The notes: a model not told the origin generated them from the sequence alone. Counted from the first letter of the stretch, positions 16,608 through 24,714 are shown. The stretch: DNA of 64,000 nt from Streptomyces sp. TLI_105 (GCF_900105415.1 NZ_FNSM01000001.1:1240001-1304000); one strand, 5' to 3'. Translations and numbers: made by a program.

Positions 16608-17264
16608 TCAGAGGGCGTCCGCGGCGGTACGGAGGTCGGCGACGAGCCCCGCGTACATCTCCTGCCGGTCCCGCGCGCGCAGTACGGCCGAGGGGTGCAC
16701 GGTCGCGAGGACCCGGGTGCCGTCCGCGGCGTCGGGCAGCGGTCTCGGCACGCCCCGGTCGGTGCCGACCCGGAAGGAGGACCCGAGCAGGGCCCGTCCC
16801 GCGGTGGCCCCCAGGACCACGACCAGCTCGGGCGAGACGAGCCGGAGTTCGGCCATGAGCCAGGGCCGGCAGGCGAGGGTCTCGCGCACGCTGGGCGTCT
16901 TGTGGATGCGGCGGCCCCGGGCCTCGTCGCGGACGAACTTGAAGTGCTTGACCGCGTTGGTGACGTACAGGTCCTCCTCGTCGATGCCCGCCTCCGCCAG
17001 GGCGCGGTGGAGCAGCCGTCCGGCGGGTCCCACGAAGGGGAGGCCCTCGCGGTCCTCCTGGTCGCCGGGCTGCTCGCCGACCAGCATCAGCCGCGCGTCC
17101 GGGGCGCCCCGGCCGAAGACCGTCCCGGTCGCGTCGCGGTGGAGGGGGCAGCCCCGGCACTCCGCCGCCGCCTCGCGGTGCGCCGGGAGTCCGCCGCGGC
17201 TCGGCAGATAGGGCGTGGCGTCGTACTCCTCGGGGGCGGTCCCCCGGTCACCGGTACCGGCCAT
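16608..17264 (-). CDS. udgX: UdgX-type uracil-DNA glycosylase
   Basis: This 218-residue enzyme of the uracil-DNA glycosylase superfamily (family 4-like) starts at ATG 17264 behind GGGAGG. Four Cys in CRGCPLH and later positions suit a [4Fe-4S] cluster. Motif A is GEQPGDQEDREG and motif B is ATVHPSAVLR. The diagnostic loop GRRIHKTP replaces the family-4 sequence. Its His forms a covalent bond with the abasic sugar in Mycobacterium UdgX, leaving the protein cross-linked to uracil sites. A DNA-repair or uracil-tagging role follows by homology. No other repair gene is adjacent. Confidence 0.92.
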   Translation of the reverse strand: MAGTGDRGTAPEEYDATPYLPSRGGLPAHREAAAECRGCPLHRDATGTVFGRGAPDARLMLVGEQPGDQEDREGLPFVGPAGRLLHRALAEAGIDEEDLYVTNAVKHFKFVRDEARGRRIHKTPSVRETLACRPWLMAELRLVSPELVVVLGATAGRALLGSSFRVGTDRGVPRPLPDAADGTRVLATVHPSAVLRARDRQEMYAGLVADLRTAADAL

Positions 17265-17354
17265 CGCGCACCTCCCGGGAGCGGTCCCGTCCGGCCGGTG
17301 CCGGCACGTACCGCTGACGCGCGGGCGTGTGCCCGCCGGGCACCGCGCGGAAAC

Positions 17355-17466
17355 GGCCGCGCGCACAGCTCCGCGCCGGGTCGGCCGCGCGCGCAGCTCC
17401 GCGCCGGGTCGGCCGCGCGCGCAGCTCCGCGCCGGGTCGGCCGCGCGCACAGCTCCGCGCCGGGTC
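17355..17466. repeat. Four tandem 28-bp repeats
   Basis: Copies lie at 17355-17382, 17383-17410, 17411-17438 and 17439-17466, followed by a 10-bp partial copy. They differ only at one internal position (GCGCAC versus GCGCGC). Each copy contains CAGCTCCGCGCCGGGTCGG across its junction. The 28-bp period is not a multiple of three, which argues against coding. There are no spacers, so this is not a CRISPR. Confidence 0.9.
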
Positions 17467-17597
17467 GGCCGCGCACGGACGGGTGGCCCCGCGCAGGAGT
17501 GGCCGCGCACGACGGCCGTCCCCGCGCGGGGACGGCCTCGGGCGGGGGCGGGAGCGGCCGCGGGCCGGGGCGGAAGCGGTCGCGGGCCGGGGTGGCG

Positions 17598-17622
17598 GCA
17601 TGCCGGGCCCTGAGGCGGGTAG
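17598..17622 (+). promoter_or_regulatory. SigB-like promoter of the ligase-CDGSH-oxygenase operon
   Basis: GCAT (17598-17601), a 15-bp spacer and GGGTAG (17617-17622) lie 29 nt before ATG 17652. Confidence 0.6.
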
Positions 17623-17651
17623 TCGCGCGCCGAGGCGAGGAGGAGCCCGAC

Positions 17652-18770
17652 ATGAAGATCCTGACGATGGGTGTCGAGGAAGAGTTCGTGCTGGTCGACC
17701 GGGTGACACGGGCCCCGGTCAACCGGGCCCCGGAGGTCATCCGGCGGGCGAGCCCCGAACTCGGCGGGCAGGTGCAGACCGAGTTCTTCAACGCGCAGAT
17801 CGAGATCTGCACGAAGGCCACGGCGAGCCGCCGCACCCTGCGCGACGAACTCTCCTGGCTGCGCGCGACCGTGGGCGCTGCCGCGCACGACGTGCACTGC
17901 ATGCCGGTCGCCTGCGGCACTCCCGTGCTGCCGCCCGAGGAGCCGCTGACGGTGACCGACACCGAGCGGTACCGTCTGATGGCCAGCCGCTTCGCCTCGC
18001 TGGTCACCCGCGCGGACGGCGTCGCGCGCGACGACGGGCTCGTCTGCGGCTGTCACGTCCACATCGGGACGCTGGACCGCGAGCACGCCCTCGCGCTCGC
18101 CCAGCACATACGGCCGTGGCTGCCCGTGCTCCAGGCGCTGGCGGGGAACTCGCCCTACGCCGGCCGGCAGGACACCGGCTACCAGAGCTGGCGCGCCGTC
18201 GAGCACGCCAGGTGGCCGACCGTCGGCCCGACCCCGGTCCTCGACGAGTCCCAGTACCTCGCCCACGTCGCCCGCCTGGTCAGGGACGGCACGCTCCTCG
18301 ACAACCGGATGGTGTACTGGCACGCCCGGCCCTCGGAGCACGTGCCGACCCTGGAGGTCCGGGTCGCCGACGCCAACGCGGAACTCGACACGGTGGTGCT
18401 GCTCGCGATCCTGGTCCGCGGCCTCGCCGCCACCCTGCTGCCCCGCGTCGACGCCGGCGTCCCCGCGCCCGTGATCCCCGGCCCGACGCTGCTCAGGGCC
18501 CACCGGCTCGCCGCCTCCCAGGGCATCGCGGGCACCGGTCTCGATCCGGTCGACGGCCGGGAGCGGCCCGCCGCGAGGCTCCTCGACACGCTGATCGCCC
18601 TCGCCCGGCCGGGCCTCGACGTCACCGGCGACACCGACTGGGTGTGCGAGCAGTGGGAGCGGATCCGCGCGGACGGCGGTGGCGCCGCCCGTCAGCGCGA
18701 CGTCTTCCGCCGGCACGGCCGGTTCAGCGCTGTGGTCGACGCGCTGGCCTCGGCGACGGTGGGGAGCTGA
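17652..18770 (+). CDS. Glutamate-cysteine ligase family 2 (YbdK/EgtA-like carboxylate-amine ligase)
   Basis: This 372-residue ATP-dependent ligase starts at ATG 17652 behind GAGGAGGAG. The N-terminal MGVEEEFVLVDR holds the Mg-binding Glu residues of the family. QTEFFNAQIEICT, CGCHVHIG and a later LEVRVADANAEL complete the active-site set. Family members join the gamma-carboxyl of glutamate, or another acid, to an amine or cysteine. Streptomyces makes mycothiol, not glutathione, so the true substrate is open. It is the first gene of a tight four-gene run with a methyltransferase (4-bp gap), a CDGSH protein and a diiron-oxygenase-like protein. Confidence 0.9.
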   Translation: MKILTMGVEEEFVLVDRVTRAPVNRAPEVIRRASPELGGQVQTEFFNAQIEICTKATASRRTLRDELSWLRATVGAAAHDVHCMPVACGTPVLPPEEPLTVTDTERYRLMASRFASLVTRADGVARDDGLVCGCHVHIGTLDREHALALAQHIRPWLPVLQALAGNSPYAGRQDTGYQSWRAVEHARWPTVGPTPVLDESQYLAHVARLVRDGTLLDNRMVYWHARPSEHVPTLEVRVADANAELDTVVLLAILVRGLAATLLPRVDAGVPAPVIPGPTLLRAHRLAASQGIAGTGLDPVDGRERPAARLLDTLIALARPGLDVTGDTDWVCEQWERIRADGGGAARQRDVFRRHGRFSAVVDALASATVGS

Positions 18771-18774
18771 TCGC

Positions 18775-19482
18775 ATGGGTTCCCCCGTCTCCGTACGCCG
18801 CTCCGCTCCCGCCGGGGACCAGCCGGTCGACCTCCGGGTGTGCCGTCTCCCCGGCGTGTACGCGCCCCAGGTGGACACCGGACTCCTGGTGGAGCAGGTG
18901 CGGCGCGAGAAGCTGCGGCCCGGAGTCCGCTCGCTCGACCTGTGCACGGGCACGGGCATCGTCGCGGTCGCCGCCGCCCTGCGGGGCGCGCGGGCCACCG
19001 CCGTCGACATCTCGCGCGCCGCGATCGCCTCCTCCCGGCTCAACGCGCTGCTGCACGGCTGCCGGATCCGGGCGCTGCGCGGCGACCTGGACGGGCCGGT
19101 GGGGCGGGAACGCTTCGACCTCGTCACCGTGAACCCGCCGTACGTGCCCAGCGAGGACCCTCGGCCGCCCGCGCGCGGCGCCCGCCGGAGCTGGGACGCC
19201 GGGTCCGACGGCCGGCTGCTCCTCGACCGGGTCTGCGCGCGGGCGCCCCGCCTCCTGACGCCCTCCGGAGTGCTGCTGCTCGTCCAGTCCTCGCTCTCCG
19301 GGGTCGCCCCCACGCTCGACGCGCTCGGGCGGGCCGGGCTGCGGGCCCGTGTCGTCGAGCGGCGCACCGAGCCGTTCGGTCCGGTGATGTCGGCCCGGGC
19401 CGACTGGTTCGCGGCCCGGGGCCTGGTCCCGTCGGGGACGCGCACGGAGCAGCTCGTCGTGATCCGCGCGTGCCGGCCGTGA
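18775..19482 (+). CDS. HemK2/MTQ2-type methyltransferase
   Basis: This 235-residue SAM-dependent class I methyltransferase starts at ATG 18775, four bases after the ligase stop. Motif I is LDLCTGTGIVAVAAA, an acidic residue follows in TAVDIS, and the catalytic NPPY motif is VNPPYVPSED (about residues 121-130). NPPY enzymes methylate glutamine, planar nitrogens or adenine. HemK2-like members modify release factors, but the operon context suggests a small-molecule or peptide substrate. The C-terminal VVERRTEPFGPVMSARADWF is typical of the subfamily. Confidence 0.88.
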   Translation: MGSPVSVRRSAPAGDQPVDLRVCRLPGVYAPQVDTGLLVEQVRREKLRPGVRSLDLCTGTGIVAVAAALRGARATAVDISRAAIASSRLNALLHGCRIRALRGDLDGPVGRERFDLVTVNPPYVPSEDPRPPARGARRSWDAGSDGRLLLDRVCARAPRLLTPSGVLLLVQSSLSGVAPTLDALGRAGLRARVVERRTEPFGPVMSARADWFAARGLVPSGTRTEQLVVIRACRP

Positions 19483-19549
19483 TTCGAAGCCGGAGAGCCG
19501 GGCAGTCGCGCGATACCGACGCAATCCGAGCTGATGGGCGGTGTGTGTG

Positions 19550-19897
19550 ATGTCTGCTTCCCCGAACGAGGGCACCCCGAGGGTGAGGATCCCGGAGGAC
19601 GGCGGATCGGACGGCCCGGGCAGCGCCCGGCCCCGGACGTCCCCGCCCCGGTTCCGTCCGCTCCCCGAGGGTCCGCTGCTCGTGGAGGGGCCCGCGGAGA
19701 TCGTCATGCCCGACGGTTCGGTGATCCGCTGCGAGCGGCCCGTCATGGCCCTGTGCACCTGTCGGCGGAGCCTGCGGGCGCCGTTCTGCGACACCAGCCA
19801 CCGCCCGCGCCTCCGCAGCCGCACCGGCGCGCCGAAGGCGGCCCGGGGCGCCCCACGCCCGGCGCGGGACACGGCCGGGGAGGCGGAGACGTCATGA
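19550..19897 (+). CDS. CDGSH iron-sulfur protein
   Basis: This 115-residue soluble protein carries a CDGSH-type [2Fe-2S] site near residues 68-85: CTCRRSLRAPFCDTSH, which supplies three Cys and one His. The N-terminal half is Pro/Gly-rich and precedes a small beta core (VEGPAEIVMPDGSVIRC). Proteins of this type transfer electrons or clusters. The start is ATG 19550 and the stop overlaps the next gene's ATG (ATGA), so the protein and the diiron-oxygenase-like protein are translationally coupled, a sign of functional pairing. Confidence 0.92.
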   Translation: MSASPNEGTPRVRIPEDGGSDGPGSARPRTSPPRFRPLPEGPLLVEGPAEIVMPDGSVIRCERPVMALCTCRRSLRAPFCDTSHRPRLRSRTGAPKAARGAPRPARDTAGEAETS

Positions 19898-20919
19898 CGC
19901 TGCTCCCGACGGCCGTCACGGCACGGCCCGAGGCCCCCGAGGCCCGAGGCGAGATCTCCCGCATGGTCCGGAGCCGGCTGCTGGGCGGCGGCCGGCTGCC
20001 CCTGGCGGCGGACATCGCGCGCTCCTCCCCGTACGGGGAGGACCTCCAGCTCGCCCTCCACCTCTGTTACGAGCTCCACTACCGGGGCTTCGCGGGCGTC
20101 CCCGACACCCTGGAGTGGGACCCCGGTCTGCTCCGGACCCGGGCCCTCATGGAGCACCGCTTCGAGAGCGCGCTGCGCCACGACTGCCGCCACCGCGCGG
20201 GCGTCGACGAGGCGCTGGCCGCCCTCCTCGTGGAGCCGGTCGACGGCACGGGCGTCTCCCACTTCCTGGCCTCCTCGGGCGAGCCGTGGCACCTGCGCGA
20301 GTACGTCGCGCTGCGCTCCGTGCACCAGCTGCGGGAGGCCGATCCGCACCTGTGGGTGGTCCCCCGGCTGAGCGGCCGCGCCAAGGCGGCGATGGTGGCC
20401 GTCGAGTACGACGAGTACGGCTGCGGGCGGCCCGAACGGATGCACTCCCGGCTCTACGCGGAGCTCATGGCCGATCTGGGCCTCGACCCCGCGTACGGGC
20501 GCCATGTGGACACGGCCGGCGCCGAGGTCCTCGCGGCCTCGAACCTGATGTCGATGTTCGGCCTGCACCGGAGGCTGCGCGGGGCGCTCGTGGGGCACTT
20601 CGCCGTCGTGGAGACGACGTCGCCGCCCGCCGCCGCCCGCATCGCCGCGGCGCTGCGCAGGACCGGCGCCGGACCGGCCGCGGAGCGGTACTACGAGGAG
20701 CACGTGGAGGCCGACGCCGTCCACGAGCAGATCGTCCGCCGTGAGGTCGTCGGCGGCCTCCTCGAGGACGAGCCGGACCTGGCCGACGACGTCGCCTTCG
20801 GCATCGCCGCGACCTCCTTCCTGGAGGACCGGCTCGGCGGCCGGGTGGTGGACGCCTGGTCGCGGGGCGAGAGCGCCCTGCGCGCGCCCCTGCCGCAGCC
20901 GTCCGGGAACGAACCGTGA
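19894..20919 (+). CDS. Iron-containing redox protein (heme-oxygenase-like diiron oxygenase family)
   Basis: This 341-residue all-helical protein of the HDO superfamily (UndA, SznF, BesC relatives) has typical candidate ligand helices: ALHLCYELHYRG, WHLREYVALRSVHQL, VAVEYDEYGCG and YEEHVEADAVHEQI. Together these offer the expected Glu, His and Asp pattern for a labile diiron site. HDOs oxidise amino-acid or fatty-acid derived substrates with O2, by C-C cleavage, N-oxygenation or desaturation. The reaction here is unknown. It overlaps the CDGSH gene by 4 bp, which may supply electrons or protect the cluster. Confidence 0.87.
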   Translation: MTLLPTAVTARPEAPEARGEISRMVRSRLLGGGRLPLAADIARSSPYGEDLQLALHLCYELHYRGFAGVPDTLEWDPGLLRTRALMEHRFESALRHDCRHRAGVDEALAALLVEPVDGTGVSHFLASSGEPWHLREYVALRSVHQLREADPHLWVVPRLSGRAKAAMVAVEYDEYGCGRPERMHSRLYAELMADLGLDPAYGRHVDTAGAEVLAASNLMSMFGLHRRLRGALVGHFAVVETTSPPAAARIAAALRRTGAGPAAERYYEEHVEADAVHEQIVRREVVGGLLEDEPDLADDVAFGIAATSFLEDRLGGRVVDAWSRGESALRAPLPQPSGNEP

Positions 20920-21380
20920 GGACCCGCACGACCGTCGGGGACGTGCTCCTCGACGATCTGCGGGCCTGGGGGTGCGCCACGTCTTCGGCTGTCCCGACCT
21001 GGACGACCGGGTGTCGGCGTGGGTGCGGACGGACGACGAGCCGTCTCCTCGTGGAGGCGCGCCACGAGGAGACGGCGGCCTTCGAGGCCGTCGGGTACGC
21101 CACGTTCTCCGGTCACGTAGGCGTCTGCGCCGCCTCGTCCGCGCCGGGCACCGTGCGGCTCCTCCGGGGCCTGCACGACGCGCGGCCGGACGGGGCGCCG
21201 GTGGTCGCCCTGCTCGGCACGGACCTGACCCGGGCGACGACGGACCCGGCCGGGCGGGTCGGGGCCCTCTCGGACGGGGCCCGGACCTTCGCGGACGGGG
21301 CCGCGGGGCGCCTCCCCCGGCCCGGCCGGCCCGTCGGCCTCAGGTCCGTGCCGCCCGGGTGCGCAGCGCACGGGCCGTGA
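20916..21380 (+). pseudogene. Decayed duplicate of a TPP-dependent pyruvate oxidase-like enzyme (N-terminal remnant)
   Basis: The frame opens at GTG 20916 (GTGA overlap with the HDO stop) with VGDVLLDDLRAWG. Two compensating shifts (about 20970 and 21048) put RHVFGCPDLDDRVSAWVRTD in another frame. The original frame then resumes with EARHEETAAFEAVGYATFSG to DGAPVVALLG. This matches the first 105 residues of the intact TPP enzyme at 26748, including the catalytic Glu region. After about 21250 no homology remains, against 598 residues in the intact gene. A 154-residue product could still be made but would lack the TPP-binding domain. Confidence 0.82.
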
Positions 21381-22485
21381 CCAGCGCCGCCCCGGCGGCC
21401 GCCGACAGCAGGAGGGGGTGCCGCGCCGCCGCCGTGTACGGCGACCGGCCGGCGGCCTCCTCGCTGAAGGAGCCGTCGGCGCCGTAGTCCCGGCCGCCGG
21501 GGCCGTCGAGGGGCTCCCACAGGTTGTGCGGGGCTGCCGGCCGCGCGCGCTCGTCGGTCTGCTGGGCGTCGTATCCGGTGCGGGCGAGGTAGCGGTCCAG
21601 GAGGGCGGGGGCGAACCGGTGGGCGAGGACGGTCCCGGCCGTCGAGGCCCCCACCCGGTATTCCGCACGGCGCGGGTGCCGAGCGGCGTACACCACGGCG
21701 CGGGCCGCCACCTCCGGCTGGTAGACCGGCGCCACGGGGCGCGGGCGGCGCGGCAGGCGGGACAGGACCCAGGAGAACTGCGGGGTGTTGACGGCGGGCA
21801 GCTGGACGACGGTGACGGCCACGTCGCTGCGCTCGTGCCGGAGCTCCATCCGGACGGCGGCGGTGAAGCCGTTGATGGCGTGCTTGGCGCCGCAGTAGGC
21901 CGCCTGGAGGGGCACGGAGGCCTCGCCGAGCGCGGAGCCCACCTGGACGACGACCCCGGAGTCACGCGGGCGCATGCGCCGGAGCGCGGCGCGCGTGCCG
22001 TTGACGCAGCCGAGGTACGTCACGGAGGTGACCCGCGCGTACTCGTCGGGGGTGACGTCCGGAAAGCGGGCGAAGACCGAGGTGAAGGCGGAGTTCACCC
22101 AGACGTCGATGGGGCCGAGGACCTTCTCGACGCGTTCGGCGGCCTCTTCCACCCGGCTGGGCAGGGCCATGTCCACCGGCACCACGAGGGCGTGCCCGCC
22201 GGCCCGTTCGACCTCGGCGGCCGCGGCCTCCAGACCGTGGCGGCCACGGGCGAGCAGCGCGACGCTCGCGCCCTGGGCGCCGAAGGCACGGGCGACGGCG
22301 CGGCCGACGCCGGCGCTCGCGCCGGTGACGACGACGGTCCGGCCGGCCATCGGCGACCGCACGCGCCCGCGCTCGTGGATGACGACCAGGCCTTCCAGGA
22401 AGGTCCCCAGAGCGAGCCCCGCGCGCCGGGGGCGGAGGACGGGAGCGGGGTGAGGGGCGTGCCGGGCACGACGGGCGGATGTCAT
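21340..22485 (-). CDS. SDR family oxidoreductase with C-terminal extension
   Basis: This 381-residue protein is a classical SDR from about residue 46: VVVTGASAGVGRAVARAF (TGxxxGxG), the NSAF segment in place of NNAG, a catalytic Ser in QVGSALGEASVPLQ, and YCGAK (YxxxK). After the SDR core come about 130 extra residues ending in a hydrophobic stretch, LLLSAAAGAALVTARAL, possibly a membrane anchor. ATG 22485 has GAGAGGA upstream. ATG 22350 (MAGRTVVVTG) has no Shine-Dalgarno but would remove a 45-residue N-terminus of unclear value. Substrate unknown. Confidence 0.85.
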   Translation of the reverse strand: MTSARRARHAPHPAPVLRPRRAGLALGTFLEGLVVIHERGRVRSPMAGRTVVVTGASAGVGRAVARAFGAQGASVALLARGRHGLEAAAAEVERAGGHALVVPVDMALPSRVEEAAERVEKVLGPIDVWVNSAFTSVFARFPDVTPDEYARVTSVTYLGCVNGTRAALRRMRPRDSGVVVQVGSALGEASVPLQAAYCGAKHAINGFTAAVRMELRHERSDVAVTVVQLPAVNTPQFSWVLSRLPRRPRPVAPVYQPEVAARAVVYAARHPRRAEYRVGASTAGTVLAHRFAPALLDRYLARTGYDAQQTDERARPAAPHNLWEPLDGPGGRDYGADGSFSEEAAGRSPYTAAARHPLLLSAAAGAALVTARALRTRAART

Positions 22486-22544
22486 CGGTGTCCTCTCGTC
22501 GGAGGGTGCGAGGCGCCTGCCCGGTCCGGCGGGCGACCATGCGT

Positions 22545-22569
22545 GGATGGGGTTCCTCGGGATGGGTAG
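22545..22569 (+). promoter_or_regulatory. SigB-like promoter of the nucleotidyltransferase gene
   Basis: GGAT (22545-22548), a 15-bp spacer and GGGTAG (22564-22569) lie 66 nt before ATG 22636. Confidence 0.55.
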
Positions 22570-22635
22570 ACGCTGGTCCCCTCCGCAAGGGCCATCGCGA
22601 TCGGCCGCGATCGGCCGCGAGAAGAGGAGCAGGCC

Positions 22636-23319
22636 ATGAACCTCATGGAAGGCCCGCCCGCACGCCCGGAGACGGGCGGAACGGCATCCTCCCGGAACGG
22701 CCCGCCGCACAGCGCGCCCGCGCACGCGTCCCGCGCGCCTACCTCCGCCCTGCCGCCCGACCACACGCAGGCGATCCTGGAGACGACGAAGGAGGTCGGG
22801 GCCGTGCTGAAGGCGTCCGGCCGTCCGTTCGCCCTGGTCGGCAGTGTCGCCGCGTACGCGCACGGCATCCCGGTGCGGCTCCAGCACGACACGGACTTCG
22901 CGATCCTGCGCGAGGACGCCGAGGTCGTGACGGAGGCCCTGCGGGAGCGCGGCGTGCGGATCGTCGACCCGCCCGAGGACTGGCTCGTCAAGGCCCGCGC
23001 GGGCGGCGAGCAGATCGATCTGATCTTCTCGCTCGCCGGGCGGCCGGTCACGGCGGAGCTCCTCGACCGTGCCCAGACGCTGCCGGTGGACTCGGTGCAC
23101 ATGCCGGTGCTGGCGCCGACCGACCTCATGGTCTGCCGTCTCCTCGCGCTCTCCGAGCACCACTGCGACTTCGGCCCGCTGCTGCCGGTGGCGCGGGGGC
23201 TGCGCGAGCGGATCGACTGGGGGCGGGTGCACGGGGACACCGCGGGCTCGCCGATGGCGGAGGCCTTCCTGTACCTGCTCGAACTGATGGACGTGCTGCC
23301 GCGCCGCGACGGCTCGTGA
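22636..23319 (+). CDS. Nucleotidyltransferase-fold protein (AbiEii-like)
   Basis: This 227-residue protein starts at ATG 22636 behind AGAGGAG. After a disordered Pro/Ala-rich N-terminus of about 40 residues comes a minimal nucleotidyltransferase core: FALVGSVAAYAHGI (helix and Gly-Ser motif), HDTDFAIL (two metal Asp) and later EQIDLIFSL (third Asp). This order is that of the AbiEii/MNT superfamily, seen in toxins and in aminoglycoside-modifying enzymes. No antitoxin gene is adjacent, so a toxin-antitoxin role is not supported. A SigB-like promoter suggests stress induction. Confidence 0.78.
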   Translation: MNLMEGPPARPETGGTASSRNGPPHSAPAHASRAPTSALPPDHTQAILETTKEVGAVLKASGRPFALVGSVAAYAHGIPVRLQHDTDFAILREDAEVVTEALRERGVRIVDPPEDWLVKARAGGEQIDLIFSLAGRPVTAELLDRAQTLPVDSVHMPVLAPTDLMVCRLLALSEHHCDFGPLLPVARGLRERIDWGRVHGDTAGSPMAEAFLYLLELMDVLPRRDGS

Positions 23320-23416
23320 CCGGGGCGCCCCGGGCGCCGTGGGCGCGGCGCGGGGCACTCCGCCCGCCGTGGACGGCGGCGGGGCGCCCCCGTGGTGCCG
23401 GGTGGGCCTTCCGGAC

Positions 23417-23836
23417 TCAGGATTCCTCGGAGACCGTCCCGAGGAGGTCGCCCACCTGCGGGTCGGGCATCGCGCGGGCGACGTCGGCCTGGGCGATGAT
23501 GCCGACGAGGACGTGTCCGTCGATGACGGGGACCCGCCGGATCTGGTGCTCGCTCATGACGCGCATCACCTGCTCGGCGGTGTCGTCCGCGCGGACGGTG
23601 ACGATCTCGTTCTGGGCGAACTCGCCGGCGGTGCACTGCTGCGGGTCCTTGCCCTGGGCGACGCACTTCACGACGATGTCGCGGTCGGTGAGCATGCCCT
23701 TCAGCCTCTCGTCGGGGCCGCAGATCGGCAGTGCCCCGACGTTGAGCTCGGCCATCTTCCGTGCGGCGTCGACGAGGGTCTCGGACGAACGGACGCAGGT
23801 CGCTTCCGGGGTCATGATGTCGCGTGCGGTGGTCAT
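23417..23836 (-). CDS. Tandem CBS-domain protein
   Basis: This 139-residue protein consists of two CBS motifs: TTARDIMTPEATCV to LTDRDIVVKCV, and IVTVRADDTAEQVMRVM to VLVGIIAQADVARAM. Such stand-alone pairs dimerise and bind adenine nucleotides such as AMP or ATP. In Streptomyces and mycobacteria they often belong to stress or dormancy regulons. ATG 23836 is chosen because AGGTG lies six bases upstream. Two in-frame ATGs further upstream would overlap that site. Confidence 0.9.
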   Translation of the reverse strand: MTTARDIMTPEATCVRSSETLVDAARKMAELNVGALPICGPDERLKGMLTDRDIVVKCVAQGKDPQQCTAGEFAQNEIVTVRADDTAEQVMRVMSEHQIRRVPVIDGHVLVGIIAQADVARAMPDPQVGDLLGTVSEES

Positions 23837-23932
23837 GGCCATCACCTGTCATGTCGCTGGGTCTGTCGTGTCACCGGGCCGTCGGGCCGTCTCGGGACGC
23901 CGGCCTTCCGGCCGCCTCGCGGGCTTCTCCCG

Positions 23933-24535
23933 TCATGCCGCCTTCCCGGCGCCGTGGAGGGCGTCGACGATCGCCGCGGCGAAGGCGTCGAGGTCGCCGG
24001 GCCGACGGGAGGTGATCAGGGGGTGGCCCCCCGAGGTGTCGACCACGACTTTCCGGTCCACCCAGGTCCCGCCCGCGTTCTCCAGGTCGGGGCGGAGGGA
24101 CGGGTACGAGGTCAGTTCGCGGTTCCGGGCCAGGCCGCTGTCCACGAGGAGCCACGGTCCGTGACAGATCGAGGCCACGGGTTTGCCGGCCTCGGCGAAG
24201 GCGGAGACGAGGCGTCGCGCCTCGTCGTCGCTCCGCAGCTGGTCGGCGTTGATGGTGCCGCCGGGCACGATCACCGCGTCGAATCCGTCCGCCGTCGCCT
24301 CCGCCAGGGTCGTGTCCGGCTGGACGACCGCTCCGGGATCCTGGTCGGAGACGAGGGTCCGGACGGACTCGTCCTTCTGCGCGGCGACGGTGACGCGGGC
24401 GCCGTTCTCCCGCAGGACGGCCACGGGCTTCTGCAACTCGTCCTGTTCCGTCCCGTAGTTCGTCGTGAGGACGAGAACGCTCTTTCCGGCGAGCTTTCCG
24501 GCGAGCTTTCCGTCGAGTTTTCCGTCGGACGACAC
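23933..24535 (-). CDS. DJ-1/PfpI family protein
   Basis: This 200-residue class I glutamine amidotransferase-like protein resembles PfpI and YhbO stress chaperones/glyoxalases. The nucleophile elbow is VASICHGPWLL (Cys near residue 112) and the conserved Glu is in NYGTEQDEL. It starts at GTG 24535 behind AAAGGAAG. The extreme N-terminus repeats DGKLDGKLAGKLAGK, coded by three 12-bp direct repeats, a small in-frame expansion. The CBS gene lies about 100 bp downstream. Confidence 0.9.
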   Translation of the reverse strand: MSSDGKLDGKLAGKLAGKSVLVLTTNYGTEQDELQKPVAVLRENGARVTVAAQKDESVRTLVSDQDPGAVVQPDTTLAEATADGFDAVIVPGGTINADQLRSDDEARRLVSAFAEAGKPVASICHGPWLLVDSGLARNRELTSYPSLRPDLENAGGTWVDRKVVVDTSGGHPLITSRRPGDLDAFAAAIVDALHGAGKAA

Positions 24536-24714
24536 GATGTGCTTCCTTTCCGGCGTGGTTGCCCCCCCGCCGTCTCTGCGCCTCACCCGCACCGGTCGCC
24601 TCAAACCTCACATATCACCCCGCATGTTCTCCGAGGATGGGGGAAAGCGCGCTGGTACCGAGTTCCCGTGCCGAGACCTACCGGCCGGGCCCCGCAGGCA
24701 GCGGAGGTGCAGCC

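Larger units (their letters stand above)
17265..17651. other. Intergenic region with repeats and the ligase-operon promoter
   Basis: These 387 bp between the divergent UdgX and ligase genes hold four 28-bp tandem repeats, then a degenerate GCGGGCCGGGG-rich stretch (17470-17590), then a SigB-like promoter at 17598-17622. No protein-coding signal is seen. Confidence 0.6.

Noticed and set aside
17355..17466. CRISPR-like array
   Set aside because: Repeats are directly adjacent with no unique spacers, and there are no cas genes.
22636..23319. Type IV toxin-antitoxin system
   Set aside because: Only the AbiEii-like fold is present; neighbours are an SDR and a CBS protein, neither an antitoxin.
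24535..24625. SigB-type promoter before the PfpI gene (GTTT, 14-bp spacer, GGGTGA)
   Set aside because: The -10 box departs from GGGTA at a conserved position, so it was not listed with the eight good matches.
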